A program made the position numbers and the translations under genes. Positions 33,399-42,729 of a DNA stretch of 64,000 bases are shown here, piece by piece; the first letter of the stretch is position 1; each line of letters starts with the position of its first letter. The notes beneath the pieces are model-generated. The model was not told the DNA's origin. It was given only the letters and a program-made list of their open reading frames with translations, and did no database searches. The stretch spans positions 1 through 64,000 of the forward strand of contig JAEZST010000015.1 of assembly GCA_023443865.1 (NCBI GenBank), in the 5' to 3' direction. This DNA comes from Spirochaetota bacterium (GTDB lineage: Bacteria; Spirochaetota; Spirochaetia; Treponematales; Treponemataceae).

Positions 33399-34808
33399 AT
33401 GGGTCAATACATCGCTTTTGTCGTAGCCTCAGCCATTGGGGTACCCCTTTTCCTCGTTTTGGTTCGCGTTTTCTTCAAGAAATCCTTCCTGAGGTCGATT
33501 ATGGTACCCTTCGTGCTCTATTCCCTCAGCCAGATCTTTCTCGGAATTTTGGGCGGAATGTACGGGCCGGGGATATACCCCTTCACGGCAAGCGGTTGCG
33601 TAATCGTCGGCTTGGCCTTCTTCATGATCCTGAACTGGCGAATCAGCCTGCCGATAAAGCATGCCGCGACCGTCGCCCATGAGCTCGCCGTGGGGGCCAA
33701 GGACCTGACCATCAGGCTTGACTCCAAATCCGCGGACGAGCTCGGCATCCTCAGCAAAAACTTCAATTCCTTCCTGGACAATCTGTCGGCGATCATCGCG
33801 ACGATACGCTCCGGCGTGCGCGACAGCGAGGAAAAAAGCGGCGAACTGCTCGACGCCATGGAAAAGGCGATGAACGAGGCGGCGGAGATCAACCGCATCG
33901 CGGAGGCGGTCAAGGGAGACAACCTGAGCCAAGCCGCGGCGGTTACCCAAATTTCGGCCACGATGGAGCAAATCGCCCGGACCATGAAAAGCCAGGACGA
34001 TAAAATCGAGTCCCAGTCGGCCATAGTGTCCCAAAGCTCGGCGGCCATCGAGCAAATGATGGCGAATATCCAGTCGATCGCGGCCAACCTGCAAAAAAGC
34101 TCCCATGAGTTCGAGAACCTGAACGGGGCCGTGGCCGCGGGCCGCAGCTCGGTGGAGGAGCTGCGGACTACCATCGGGGACCTGCACCGGCAGTCGGATA
34201 CCGTCATGGAAGCGAACGATATTATCGCGAGCATCGCGAGCCAGACCAACCTGTTGGCCATGAACGCCGCCATCGAGGCGGCCCACGCGGGAGACGCGGG
34301 ACGGGGATTCGCGGTGGTCGCCGACGAGATACGCAAGCTCGCCGAGGTCTCCAACGAGCAATCGCGGGTCATCGCCGTGAACCTGGACAACCTCAAGAAA
34401 TCCATCGTGCTCTCGGTCCACACGTCGGGCGAAACGGAAACCGCCTTCGAGGGCATCAACCGGTCCGTCGATACGGTAACCAACGTGGAACGCCAGATCA
34501 AGGACTCGGTCGAGGAGCAATCCAGCGGGAGCAACGAGGTTCTCGGGGCCCTTTCTTCCATCCGCAACATCACCGAGGAAATTCACGGGGGGTCGCGGGA
34601 AATACTGACGGGGACAAACGCGATTTCGGCGGAGATGGTCAACCTGCTCGGCATCACCGACCGCGTCAAGGACTCCTCGTTGCGCGTATCCGAAAACGCC
34701 AGCCAGGTGGAGGCCGATATTACCGACTCGCTCATGCGTTTGAACGAAAGCATATCGTCCATCAACAAGGTCCAGAACCAGGTTTTCGGCTTCAAGATCA
34801 GGGATTAA
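33399..34808 (+). CDS. Methyl-accepting chemotaxis protein without a periplasmic sensor
   Basis: A 469-aa transducer. Residues 1-95 hold three hydrophobic helices with very short loops, so there is no periplasmic ligand domain. A HAMP-like segment follows (THVAHELAVGAKDLTIRL region, about residues 105-150), then the long coiled-coil signalling domain with the hairpin tip SQTNLLAMNAAIEAAHAGDAGRGFAVVA-type sequence near residue 285-315. It should signal to CheA/CheW, perhaps sensing membrane or cytosolic cues. The ATG at 33399 has GGAG five bases upstream. It overlaps the convergent GlxA-type gene by four bases. Confidence 0.92.
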   Translation: MGQYIAFVVASAIGVPLFLVLVRVFFKKSFLRSIMVPFVLYSLSQIFLGILGGMYGPGIYPFTASGCVIVGLAFFMILNWRISLPIKHAATVAHELAVGAKDLTIRLDSKSADELGILSKNFNSFLDNLSAIIATIRSGVRDSEEKSGELLDAMEKAMNEAAEINRIAEAVKGDNLSQAAAVTQISATMEQIARTMKSQDDKIESQSAIVSQSSAAIEQMMANIQSIAANLQKSSHEFENLNGAVAAGRSSVEELRTTIGDLHRQSDTVMEANDIIASIASQTNLLAMNAAIEAAHAGDAGRGFAVVADEIRKLAEVSNEQSRVIAVNLDNLKKSIVLSVHTSGETETAFEGINRSVDTVTNVERQIKDSVEEQSSGSNEVLGALSSIRNITEEIHGGSREILTGTNAISAEMVNLLGITDRVKDSSLRVSENASQVEADITDSLMRLNESISSINKVQNQVFGFKIRD

Positions 34809-35719
34809 CGGTCCGCGGTTTTCCGGCGGTACTCGCCGGGCGAAACGCCGAAGCGGGCGCGGAAAAGCCTGCAGAAGGACGGAACGTCGAGGTACCCGCA
34901 TTCGGGGGCAAGGGCCGAAAGCGTCAATCGGGTATCCGCGAGCAGGGCGCGGGCCTGCTCCAGCCTGACCCCGCGCAGGTAATCGCCGGGAGACCCCGCG
35001 CCGGCGGCCGCGAACCGGCGGGAGAGGGTCCGTTCGCTCACCGAACAATGGCGCGCGGCGTCCGCCGGCCCCACGGGGTCCCGATACCGTTCGAGAAAAA
35101 ACCGTTGGGCCCGTTCCACGCAGGGATCGCCCCCCGTCGCCTCGAGCCGTAATGCCGTATACTGAAGCTGGTTGCGGTTTTCGGGATTGATGAGAAAAAC
35201 CCTCGAAACCGCGAGCGCGGCCTCGGCGGATACGTGCTTCTTCACGAGATACACCGACAAATCCTGAAAGCTCGTTATGCCGCCCGCGGTGATAAACCGG
35301 CCCTCGTCCCTCAATGTCAATTCCTTGCGGACCCGTACGGCGGGATACTCCCGCGCCAGGGCTTCGGCCAACCGCCAATGGGTCGCGACCTGAAAGCCGT
35401 CGGCGATACCCGTGGCGCACAGGATAAAGGCGCCCGCGCACACAGACACCGGAATGGCCCCCGCGTCGGCGGCGCTACCCAACGCGCGGGCCAGCGCGGC
35501 AAAACCGGCAAAGGCGAACGAGCCGTTTGTCCCGGCCCGAAACGGCGGGAGTATCACGTAGTCGAACCCGTCGAAGGAATCGATAAACCGGTCCATGTCG
35601 ACGATTTCCGCCTCAAACCGCCGTCCGTACGCATCGTTCGCGTAATTGAGAATGTCGGAAATTCCCCAAACTGCTGAAAGATACGCGCCGGGAAGCGAGA
35701 TTATGGCGACTCGAATCAT
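34805..35719 (-). CDS. GlxA-type AraC-family regulator with DJ-1/PfpI domain
   Basis: A 304-aa transcription factor. Residues 1-180 form a DJ-1/PfpI-like domain with the elbow VCAGAFILC, a Cys in the place of the DJ-1 nucleophile. Residues 205-300 hold the AraC double helix-turn-helix (VGPADAARHCSVSERTLSRRF and LTLSALAPECGYLDVPSFCRLFRARFG). Members respond to small metabolites such as choline, carnitine or arginine derivatives. It is divergent from the isochorismatase-like gene, 109 bases apart, which it may regulate. Confidence 0.9.
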   Translation of the reverse strand: MIRVAIISLPGAYLSAVWGISDILNYANDAYGRRFEAEIVDMDRFIDSFDGFDYVILPPFRAGTNGSFAFAGFAALARALGSAADAGAIPVSVCAGAFILCATGIADGFQVATHWRLAEALAREYPAVRVRKELTLRDEGRFITAGGITSFQDLSVYLVKKHVSAEAALAVSRVFLINPENRNQLQYTALRLEATGGDPCVERAQRFFLERYRDPVGPADAARHCSVSERTLSRRFAAAGAGSPGDYLRGVRLEQARALLADTRLTLSALAPECGYLDVPSFCRLFRARFGVSPGEYRRKTADR

Positions 35720-35828
35720 GCTTCAATTGTCTTCTTTCGCACTCTTTTTGTCTATACGGCCAATTTCGCTCAGGGAAAAGGAACGCTACCATTACCCAAT
35801 GCCACTTACTTGATTAAGGAGATACGCT

Positions 35829-36332
35829 ATGGAGGCCCTTATCGTTATCGATATGCAGAACGATTATTTTCCCGGAGGCCGGTTTCCCCTGAAGGGAATC
35901 AAGAAAGCCGCGAAAAACGCCCAACGGCTCGTTGAGCGCTTTCGCGCGGAAGGAAAGCCCGTAGTATTCGTGCGGCACGAATCGATTCGGGAAGGAAGCG
36001 CCTTTTTCCTGCCGGGTACCGGCGGCGCCGAATTCCACCCGTCCCTTTTGCCCGCGAACGACGACATCGTTATCCTTAAGCACTACCCCAATTCGTTCAG
36101 GGAGACGGGCCTTACGGAGACGCTCAAGGGACTCGGCGTAACGGAACTGCACGTGGCCGGGGCGATGACCAACATGTGCGTCGATTCCACCGTCCGCGCC
36201 GCGTTCGATTTCGGTTTCGCGGTAACGCTCCACGGCTCTGCATGCGCCGCCCGGGGCTTTCTCGGAACGCCGCTCGTACACGTTATTTCGCTCAAAACCC
36301 TCGGCGCCGCCTTCGCGACCGTGACGGACTAA
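35829..36332 (+). CDS. Isochorismatase-like cysteine hydrolase
   Basis: A 167-aa cytosolic enzyme. The catalytic triad of this fold is visible as Asp8 (VIDMQNDY), Lys84 (VILKHYPNSF) and Cys117 (AMTNMCVDSTVRAA). It is close to nicotinamidase and N-carbamoylsarcosine amidase-like hydrolases; the substrate is not fixed by sequence. It is slightly short at the C terminus. AAGGAG stands seven bases before the ATG. Divergence from a GlxA-type regulator suggests an inducible single-gene unit. It converges on polB with a 13-base gap and no terminator. Confidence 0.88.
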   Translation: MEALIVIDMQNDYFPGGRFPLKGIKKAAKNAQRLVERFRAEGKPVVFVRHESIREGSAFFLPGTGGAEFHPSLLPANDDIVILKHYPNSFRETGLTETLKGLGVTELHVAGAMTNMCVDSTVRAAFDFGFAVTLHGSACAARGFLGTPLVHVISLKTLGAAFATVTD

Positions 36333-36345
36333 GGCGCGCGGCCGC

Positions 36346-38817
36346 TCAGTACTCGAACTCCAGCTGCCCGTCGGCATGGAGGGAAGCGAGAAGCGCGTCG
36401 GCGTCGAACCCGGCGGCCAGGCCAACGGAGCGCGCAACGGGCAGGAGCTGCGAACCCACGTACCAGGCGCGGTCTATCTTTCCGCCGGCGAGGGAGAGCG
36501 CTTCCGGTCCGTTGGCCGTCATGACGTACTCTACCGTTCCGCGCCGATTCGTCCACCCGAGGGCGCGCGCGACCTTGATATGCGGCGGCGTAGAGGCCAC
36601 GTAATCGTCGGGCGCGCGGCGAAGCCGTTTCCTGAAAACCAGTTCGCCGTCGAATTCGCCCCGGTAGAGCCGCTCCGCCTGGTCGCGCACGTAAGCCTCG
36701 GATTCGGCCGTTCCCTCCGTTCCGAAGACGATTCCCAGCAACTCCCGCTGGAACCGGCGGGCAAAGGGCGTATAGTCGCTTCGAACGGCCTCCATCCCCT
36801 TGATTTCCGTCTCGGTTTCCCCGTCCGCCCTCAGCCTGAGCCCGGCGTAACCCTTGGCCCGCCCGCGATCGTCCCCTTCCTGCTCGATTCCGCGCAAATG
36901 GGGAATGAAAAAACGGAGGTACAGTTTCTCGAACCGGATAGAGATATGCGATTCGCGATCCCATTTTTCGGCGACGCTCGCGGATAAAGCCTCGTTCAAG
37001 CGGTCTGCAAGTACCACGGCCCCGCTTTCGAGATCCCCGCTACCGCCCTTCATCTCCACGAACACCGAGTCCGTATCGCCGTACAGTACCCGAAAGCCCC
37101 GGCTCGTAAAAAAGTCCCGCGCGAAAAGCAGGCACCATTTCCCGAAGGAGGTAATGGCCCCGGCGAGCTCGGTTCGCGCGTACCGGCATTTCGGGGTTCC
37201 CAGCACCCCGTAAAAGGAGTTCATGAGGATCTTATAGACGTACGCGGACGCGTCGTCGCCCCGGTCTATCGCGGCGAGCCGTTCCGCGAAATACCGCTCG
37301 ATGAGCGCCGGTAGGATGCCTGGCTCCCGCGCGAAGGCGGCCCCGTTGGGGGCGACGATCAAGGAATCGCCTTCCGCGCCGCCCGACCGCGCAGCCAAGG
37401 CCCGACGGGCCAATTCGTGGGCTAAAGGATCCACGTTAAACGTGCGCATCACGCTCGGGTACAGGCTCCTGAAATCGAAAACGGCCACGGAATCGAAAAA
37501 GCCGGCGAGGGGGTCCAATACCGTCCCGCCGGCCGCCCCGGAAACGCGGCGGTCGACATCCTCGCCGGGTTCAAGGATTCCCCGGGCGAAAAGCCCCTCG
37601 GCGTATACCCGCTCGAAGGACGCGACGCTGGTCCACGCCTTATCGAGAAAGGCCCCGGTCAGGGCGCTTCTTTCAACCGTATGGCCTATCAGGCCCTTCC
37701 GGTCGAGTATTTCGTTAACGAGGATCGCGTCGTTCAGGCAATACCTGCAAAAGGCCTCGCGATCCTCGCGGTACAGGCGCTCCAATTCGGCGAGTTTATC
37801 GGCCCCGGACGATTCCACCGTCTTGCCCCGGCCCAACACCTCGCGCGCCACCGCGTCGAGGGCGTAGGATTCAAGCCCCCAGGAACCGGTGCGCACCAGG
37901 CGAAGGGCGTCGAGCACCTGCCGGCCCGGCAGGAAAACGGCCGCGGAGCCCCGGGAGATACGGCCAGACCCGTCGCCTGAGTCCGCGGGAAAGAAAATTC
38001 CCGGCTCCACCGAGCGTCCCAGGGCAAAGGGAAGGCGGTTCCGTTCGTACGCCGCCGCCAATCGGGGAAAGTCGAAATCTATCACGTTCCAACCGGTGAT
38101 TATGTCCGGGTCCATTTCCCGAACGGTATCGGACAGGGCCTGGAGTAGTTCGGCCTCTGATGAAAAGGAGGCAAGGGGAAGGTCGGGGGGAAGGGGCTCG
38201 GGAAAGTCGCCGAAAAGGAGGATCGCGTCCCGCGCCCGTTCCGTCGGGGCGCCGTTGGGGGGAAAAATGAACGACGAAAGGCCGACGGCCAAGACCGTTC
38301 CCGCGGGTTCGGCGGTTTCGATGTCCAGGGAAACCACGGTTAAGGGCGCGCGAACGTCATGGTCGGCCGTAAGCTCGGCGTCGGAAAAGACCAGGTCCAC
38401 GTTACGGCCTTCCCGGCATTCCCCGCGTATGCCCACGCCGCCACGGATTCCCCGCCGGGCGAGAAAGGCGGCGGCGCCCTTCAGGCCGTCGCGATGCACG
38501 GGAATGCCCGAATCGAGAAGCCGCGCGACCTCCTGGGCGCCGAGGGGAAAGCCCCGGGAATCGGTCAGGGACAGGCAGGGCTCTCCCGCGAAGGTTTTCC
38601 ACGGAACCGGCCCATACCCTGGCGCGGCAAGGTTTTTTGGCCACGAGGAAAGGAGGAGGGAAAGGGAGGTTTCGGGAATCAGGACTTCCCGGGGCGGTTC
38701 GGGGAAACTCGCGGCGAAGCTTCGCCCGTCGGTAAGCCGACCGATTACGTGTTCCCGCCGTCGGCGCCGATCGGTATACGCGTGCACGATGAATCCCCTG
38801 GCCTGAACCCGTTCCAT
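36346..38817 (-). CDS. polB: Family-B DNA polymerase (Pol II type)
   Basis: An 823-aa polymerase, close to E. coli Pol II in size. All exonuclease motifs are present: DIET (about 165-168), NVIDFDF (about 244-250) and YCLND (about 359-363). The polymerase motifs are DFRSLYPS (448-455), KILMNSFYG (529-537) and YGDTDS (579-584). It is thus expected to have proofreading activity and to act in replication restart or translesion repair. TATGAT ends six bases before the ATG at 38817 and no Shine-Dalgarno is seen, suggesting a leaderless transcript. Confidence 0.95.
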   Translation of the reverse strand: MERVQARGFIVHAYTDRRRRREHVIGRLTDGRSFAASFPEPPREVLIPETSLSLLLSSWPKNLAAPGYGPVPWKTFAGEPCLSLTDSRGFPLGAQEVARLLDSGIPVHRDGLKGAAAFLARRGIRGGVGIRGECREGRNVDLVFSDAELTADHDVRAPLTVVSLDIETAEPAGTVLAVGLSSFIFPPNGAPTERARDAILLFGDFPEPLPPDLPLASFSSEAELLQALSDTVREMDPDIITGWNVIDFDFPRLAAAYERNRLPFALGRSVEPGIFFPADSGDGSGRISRGSAAVFLPGRQVLDALRLVRTGSWGLESYALDAVAREVLGRGKTVESSGADKLAELERLYREDREAFCRYCLNDAILVNEILDRKGLIGHTVERSALTGAFLDKAWTSVASFERVYAEGLFARGILEPGEDVDRRVSGAAGGTVLDPLAGFFDSVAVFDFRSLYPSVMRTFNVDPLAHELARRALAARSGGAEGDSLIVAPNGAAFAREPGILPALIERYFAERLAAIDRGDDASAYVYKILMNSFYGVLGTPKCRYARTELAGAITSFGKWCLLFARDFFTSRGFRVLYGDTDSVFVEMKGGSGDLESGAVVLADRLNEALSASVAEKWDRESHISIRFEKLYLRFFIPHLRGIEQEGDDRGRAKGYAGLRLRADGETETEIKGMEAVRSDYTPFARRFQRELLGIVFGTEGTAESEAYVRDQAERLYRGEFDGELVFRKRLRRAPDDYVASTPPHIKVARALGWTNRRGTVEYVMTANGPEALSLAGGKIDRAWYVGSQLLPVARSVGLAAGFDADALLASLHADGQLEFEY

Positions 38818-38823
38818 GGGCCC

Positions 38824-38829
38824 ATCATA
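38824..38829 (-). promoter_or_regulatory. -10 box TATGAT of polB, leaderless start candidate
   Basis: TATGAT on the minus strand, then GGGCCC (six bases), then the ATG. The -35 region 17 bases further up is weak (CTGAAC). Confidence 0.45.
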
Positions 38830-38848
38830 CCCGCTTCGCGCGCATTGT

Positions 38849-41635
38849 TCAGCTCATCCCGATGAATTTCTCGAATTCCTCGCGGGGCAGCGGTCGGGAA
38901 ACCAGGTAGCCTTGAATCAGGTCGCAGCCGTGCCCCCTGAGCCGTTCCAGCTGCTCGAAGGTTTCCACGCCTTCGGCGATGGAGACCAGCCCAAACGCCT
39001 TGGCCATGGAGACGATTGCGTCCACTATATCGCCCCCGGTACCCCCGTCGTCGATTGAGCGCACGAATGATTGGTCTATCTTGAGGCAGTTTACCGGCAG
39101 GCGATTCAGGTAATTCATGGAACAATAGCCCGTCCCGAAATCGTCGATGGCGAAGGTAACCCCCGTCTCGCGGATACGGTTCATGATATCGGTAACCCGC
39201 TCTATATTGCGCATGAAACCGGATTCGGTCACTTCCAGTTTCAGCAAATGGGGCGAAAGCCCCGTGGCGGCCAATACGGAAGCGACGCGGTCCTCGAAAT
39301 TGCCCGTATCGAATTGCCGGGTCGCCACGTTTACGGCCACCGCCACCGGATGGCCCGCGTCTTCCCACCGCTTCGCGTCGCGGCAGGCCTGAAGCAGGAC
39401 CCAGTCGCCCAGCGGGGCGATAAACCCGGTGTCTTCCGCGACGGGCATGAATTCTCCCGGCGAAACCATGGTATCGGAATCCTGCTGCCAGCGAATCAAC
39501 GCCTCGCAACCGGTAAGGCCGTTATTCATGAACGGGGTAGCGTGCTCCGCGCTAACCTGGGGCTGGTAGTAAAGCACGAATTCATTGCGCTCCAGCGCGC
39601 GATGCATCCGGCTTTCGATGGCGAGGCGGCTTTTATTTACCAGCTCAATCTCGCTCGAGGCGTACCGATACAGGCCCTTCCCCTCTTCCTTCGCGATGAA
39701 CAGCGCGCCGTCGGCCTTCCTTATCAGGGAGTCCGTGTCCGCGCCGTCTTTCGGATAGATGGCGATGCCGAGGCTTACGCCGATATAAACGTCGTTTCCG
39801 TTTATCTCAAACCGCTGGGAAAGCCTATTCACCAGTTTTTGGGCGACTATGCCCGCCCCGTCCTCCCGGTTCAGGTTCTGAAGCACGATGCCGAACTCGT
39901 CTCCGCCGATCCTGCACAGGGTATCCGATTCGCGCACGCACTCCTTCATTCGGTCCGCGGCCTGCACCAGGAGGGTATCCCCGGCGACATGGCCAAGGCT
40001 GTCGTTAACGTGCTTAAACCGGTCCAGGTCCAGATAGAGCACCGCGAAGGAAAACCCCTCGCGTCGGGAACTCGCGATTTCATGCTCGATCCGGTCGGAA
40101 AAAAGCATTCTGTTCGGCAGGCCCGTCAACGGATCGTAGTACGCCAGGTGGTTCAGTTTTTCTTCCGCTTCTTTGATGACCGAGATATCGGTCGATACCC
40201 CGATATAGTGCAGGGGAACCCCGTTCTCCCCGTGCAAAACGTTGATGGTTTGCCATTTCGGATACACGGAGCCGTCTTTTCTCCGGTCCCAAATTTCCCC
40301 TTCCCAATGGCCATCGGTTCGCAGCCGTTCCCACATGTCCCGGTAAAAATCGTTGGTGTGGCGGCCCGACTTGAACATGCGGGAATTCCGGCCTATCACT
40401 TCGTCCCGGGCGTAACCCGTCATGCGGCACATGGCCTCGTTCGCCTCGATAATAGAGCCGTCGAGATCGGTTATCACCACCGCTTCCCCGGTATTGTCGA
40501 GGATCTTCTTGAAAATGGTCAGTTCGCTGTTGGCGTCAATAAGCTCGATGGTCCGCTTTCGGACCATCTCCTCAAGCTCATCGTTCAGTTGTCGAACTTC
40601 CTCATGGGACGTCCTCACCCGGGCATGCATATCCCGAATCGAGCGGGCGATCTTCCCGATTTCATCGTTCCTACCCGAAAGGGGAGCCAAGGCTTTCCCG
40701 TCGTGGGGGCTTTCAAGGACAAACGAGTCAACTTCGGACTCAAGGCTCGCCAGGGGCCTCGCGAACGAGTGGAGATACCCGAAATTGACGGCGGCTATAA
40801 AGAACAGGGCCAGGAAAAGGTAAATGCCGAGTAGGCCCCGGATAATGCGCCCTTCTTCCCGGGTCAGGGAACGGTACGTTTCGGTGCGAACCGTGAATAC
40901 CGGATTGCCGGTTTCGTCTCGGTAGGAGGCATAGCCGAAAATTACCGAGCGCGACGTATGCTCCTCCAGGCCCGTGATCAGCGTACCGGTCTCGCGAACG
41001 CCCGATAGGCGATCGGGGAAGGGCCGTGAAAACGGGCCGAGCGCGACGCGTGTGCGGTCCGCGATCCGCTCGGTAAAACCCGGGTCAAGGCGCACGCACA
41101 TGATTAAGGTACCGGATTCGGGCCCGGTACCGTCGCTCTTAAGGATGGGGGAAGCCCTATACAGGACCGCTTCGCCGATACAGTCCGCGAAACCAGGGCC
41201 GGACCGCCCCGGGGCGGAGGCGGAAGCGGCGGCGGCGAAGTCCATGACGGTCTGCCCATGGACGACGCTCTGTGTGTTGCGGTCGTATACCGAGGTTTGT
41301 ACCGTATGCCCCGCGCCGTCCAGGAAGATAACCGCGAAAACGCCCAGGTTTTCAAAGGTCGAGGAAAGGAAGTTTTCCTCCCAAAACCCGGGGTTTTCCC
41401 CCCGGGCGTATTGCCAGGCGGAATCCCACACCGCGTAATCGGCGACGGTTTTGGCGAGGGATTCGGACTCATAATCTATCGCCCCCGTGACGCGGGACAA
41501 ATCCGCCGCTGCAATTTCCAATTCCGTCTCGCGTATTCCCTTATTGACCGCGCCCGCGGTAACCGCGAGCATGCTCGCCACGAAGAGGAGTATCAGAATC
41601 GCCGTAAGCAAGAGCAGTTTCGTCCTAATCTTCAT
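38849..41635 (-). CDS. Membrane PAS-GGDEF-EAL cyclic-di-GMP enzyme
   Basis: A 928-aa sensor. Two transmembrane helices (about 7-28 and 267-287) flank a periplasmic sensor domain, CHASE4-like (ADYAVWDSAWQY). A HAMP-like segment follows, then PAS-PAC (about 372-490), GGDEF (about 495-655) and EAL (about 665-928). GGDEF577-581 is intact with an RESD inhibitory site (568-571) at the usual five-residue spacing. EAL is intact (GCEALIRW, DDFGTGYCS, KIDQSFV, AEGVET). It may therefore both make and break c-di-GMP. It follows a promoter at 41680-41707. Confidence 0.93.
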   Translation of the reverse strand: MKIRTKLLLLTAILILLFVASMLAVTAGAVNKGIRETELEIAAADLSRVTGAIDYESESLAKTVADYAVWDSAWQYARGENPGFWEENFLSSTFENLGVFAVIFLDGAGHTVQTSVYDRNTQSVVHGQTVMDFAAAASASAPGRSGPGFADCIGEAVLYRASPILKSDGTGPESGTLIMCVRLDPGFTERIADRTRVALGPFSRPFPDRLSGVRETGTLITGLEEHTSRSVIFGYASYRDETGNPVFTVRTETYRSLTREEGRIIRGLLGIYLFLALFFIAAVNFGYLHSFARPLASLESEVDSFVLESPHDGKALAPLSGRNDEIGKIARSIRDMHARVRTSHEEVRQLNDELEEMVRKRTIELIDANSELTIFKKILDNTGEAVVITDLDGSIIEANEAMCRMTGYARDEVIGRNSRMFKSGRHTNDFYRDMWERLRTDGHWEGEIWDRRKDGSVYPKWQTINVLHGENGVPLHYIGVSTDISVIKEAEEKLNHLAYYDPLTGLPNRMLFSDRIEHEIASSRREGFSFAVLYLDLDRFKHVNDSLGHVAGDTLLVQAADRMKECVRESDTLCRIGGDEFGIVLQNLNREDGAGIVAQKLVNRLSQRFEINGNDVYIGVSLGIAIYPKDGADTDSLIRKADGALFIAKEEGKGLYRYASSEIELVNKSRLAIESRMHRALERNEFVLYYQPQVSAEHATPFMNNGLTGCEALIRWQQDSDTMVSPGEFMPVAEDTGFIAPLGDWVLLQACRDAKRWEDAGHPVAVAVNVATRQFDTGNFEDRVASVLAATGLSPHLLKLEVTESGFMRNIERVTDIMNRIRETGVTFAIDDFGTGYCSMNYLNRLPVNCLKIDQSFVRSIDDGGTGGDIVDAIVSMAKAFGLVSIAEGVETFEQLERLRGHGCDLIQGYLVSRPLPREEFEKFIGMS

Positions 41636-41648
41636 CCCGCTGATTATT

Positions 41649-41666
41649 CCGATATTTTCTTATCGG
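41649..41666 (-). repeat. Inverted repeat in the GGDEF-EAL leader
   Basis: CCGATA and TATCGG, six bases each, with a six-base spacer, lie 14 bases before the ATG. Too short for a riboswitch; it could be a hairpin near the ribosome site or an operator just downstream of the start point. Confidence 0.45.
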
Positions 41667-41679
41667 CTCCTGGATTAGA

Positions 41680-41707
41680 AGTATAGCGCTTCGGGCCTGA
41701 CCTTCAA
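41680..41707 (-). promoter_or_regulatory. Promoter of the GGDEF-EAL gene
   Basis: On the minus strand TTGAAG, 16 bases, TATACT. The predicted start gives a leader of about 40 bases with an inverted repeat. Confidence 0.5.
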
Positions 41708-41717
41708 TGGAATGCCG

Positions 41718-42476
41718 TTATTTCCGCGCGGCAAGCAGGTTCATGACAACCTCGCCGGCGATTAATAGCCCGGCCACGGAGGGGACGAACGGCAGGCTTC
41801 CCGGCACGACGCGTTTGGTTACGGAGCCAGAGGAAGCCCCGCTCTCGGCGCTACCCGCCATCTCCGCCCGCAACGAAGTCTCCCGCGCCGGAACGGGCTC
41901 TTCCCTCGAATATAACACCCGCAAGGGGCCAAGCCCGCGCTTTTTTACCTCGTGCCGCATCACTCTGGCCAGGGGGCAAACCGACGTTTCCGAAATGTCG
42001 GCGAACTCAAAGCGTGACGGGTCCCGCTTATTGCCCGTCCCCATGGACGCGACGAGGGGCGTACCCGCGGCCTTGCACCGTTCGACGAGCAAGAGCTTCG
42101 CGGTCACCGTATCGATGCAATCCACGACGTAATCGAAGGAGGAGAAATCGAACCGGTCGGCCGATTCAGGCCCGAAAAACCCCGTGAACGTTTCCACGTC
42201 CGCCGAGGGATTAATGTCGAGTACCCGCTCCCGGGCGACCTCGGTCTTGCGACGCCCCAACGTGGAATGGGTCGCGAACAACTGCCGGTTAACGTTGGAA
42301 AGGCAAATCGCGTCCGAATCCACGAGCAAGAAAGAGCCGATGCCGGAACGGGCCAAGGCTTCCACGGCGAAGGATCCCACGCCGCCAAGACCGAAAACCG
42401 CGACCCGCGACGAGGCCAAAACGGATGTCGAACCGATCCCCAAGACCAATTCGCTTCTGGAAAACTGGGTTACCAT
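41718..42476 (-). CDS. tcdA: TcdA-like tRNA threonylcarbamoyladenosine dehydratase (ThiF/E1-like)
   Basis: A 252-aa protein of the E1-like (ThiF/MoeB) superfamily with the nucleotide site VFGLGGVGSFAVEALARSG near residues 25-43, LVDSDAICLSNVNRQ near 50 and a SMGTGNKRDP stretch typical of TcdA/CsdL. It should cyclise t6A37 in tRNA to ct6A using ATP. The listed start is the ATG at 42476, because AGGAG lies five bases upstream; a longer frame to 42554 is unlikely. Confidence 0.87.
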   Translation of the reverse strand: MVTQFSRSELVLGIGSTSVLASSRVAVFGLGGVGSFAVEALARSGIGSFLLVDSDAICLSNVNRQLFATHSTLGRRKTEVARERVLDINPSADVETFTGFFGPESADRFDFSSFDYVVDCIDTVTAKLLLVERCKAAGTPLVASMGTGNKRDPSRFEFADISETSVCPLARVMRHEVKKRGLGPLRVLYSREEPVPARETSLRAEMAGSAESGASSGSVTKRVVPGSLPFVPSVAGLLIAGEVVMNLLAARK

Positions 42477-42670
42477 ACACGCTCCTCGCAATGGCCATGA
42501 GCATACCCGCATTCCTTTTCGGAAGCAATCGGCAAAGCCTTTTCCCCTCCGCAACCAATGCGTTTGACCTGAAAAGCGAAGAAGCGCCGGGCTTCAAGTC
42601 CAATTTCTCAAATTTGTTTATTCTATACAGGATAAAGAGATAGATGTTGCGTAAAAAGCACAAAATGTGT

Positions 42671-42699
42671 TTGACACTCGGTCCCCAGAAGTTCAATAT
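42671..42699 (+). promoter_or_regulatory. Promoter of the small Cys-rich gene
   Basis: A perfect TTGACA, 17 bases, CAATAT. The start would be near 42706, giving a leader of about 24 bases containing GAGGAGG. Confidence 0.7.
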
Positions 42700-42729
42700 G
42701 TAGGCATTGATTCCTGAGGAGGTTGTTCT

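Noticed and set aside
33429..35441. A 670-codon open frame on the minus strand across the MCP and GlxA-type genes
   Set aside because: Third-position GC bias keeps many antisense frames open here. The MCP and AraC motifs on the real frames are clear and the antisense product is Arg/Gly/His-rich low complexity.
41649..41666. c-di-GMP riboswitch before the GGDEF-EAL gene
   Set aside because: The leader is only about 40 bases, far too short for a known riboswitch class; only a simple inverted repeat is present.
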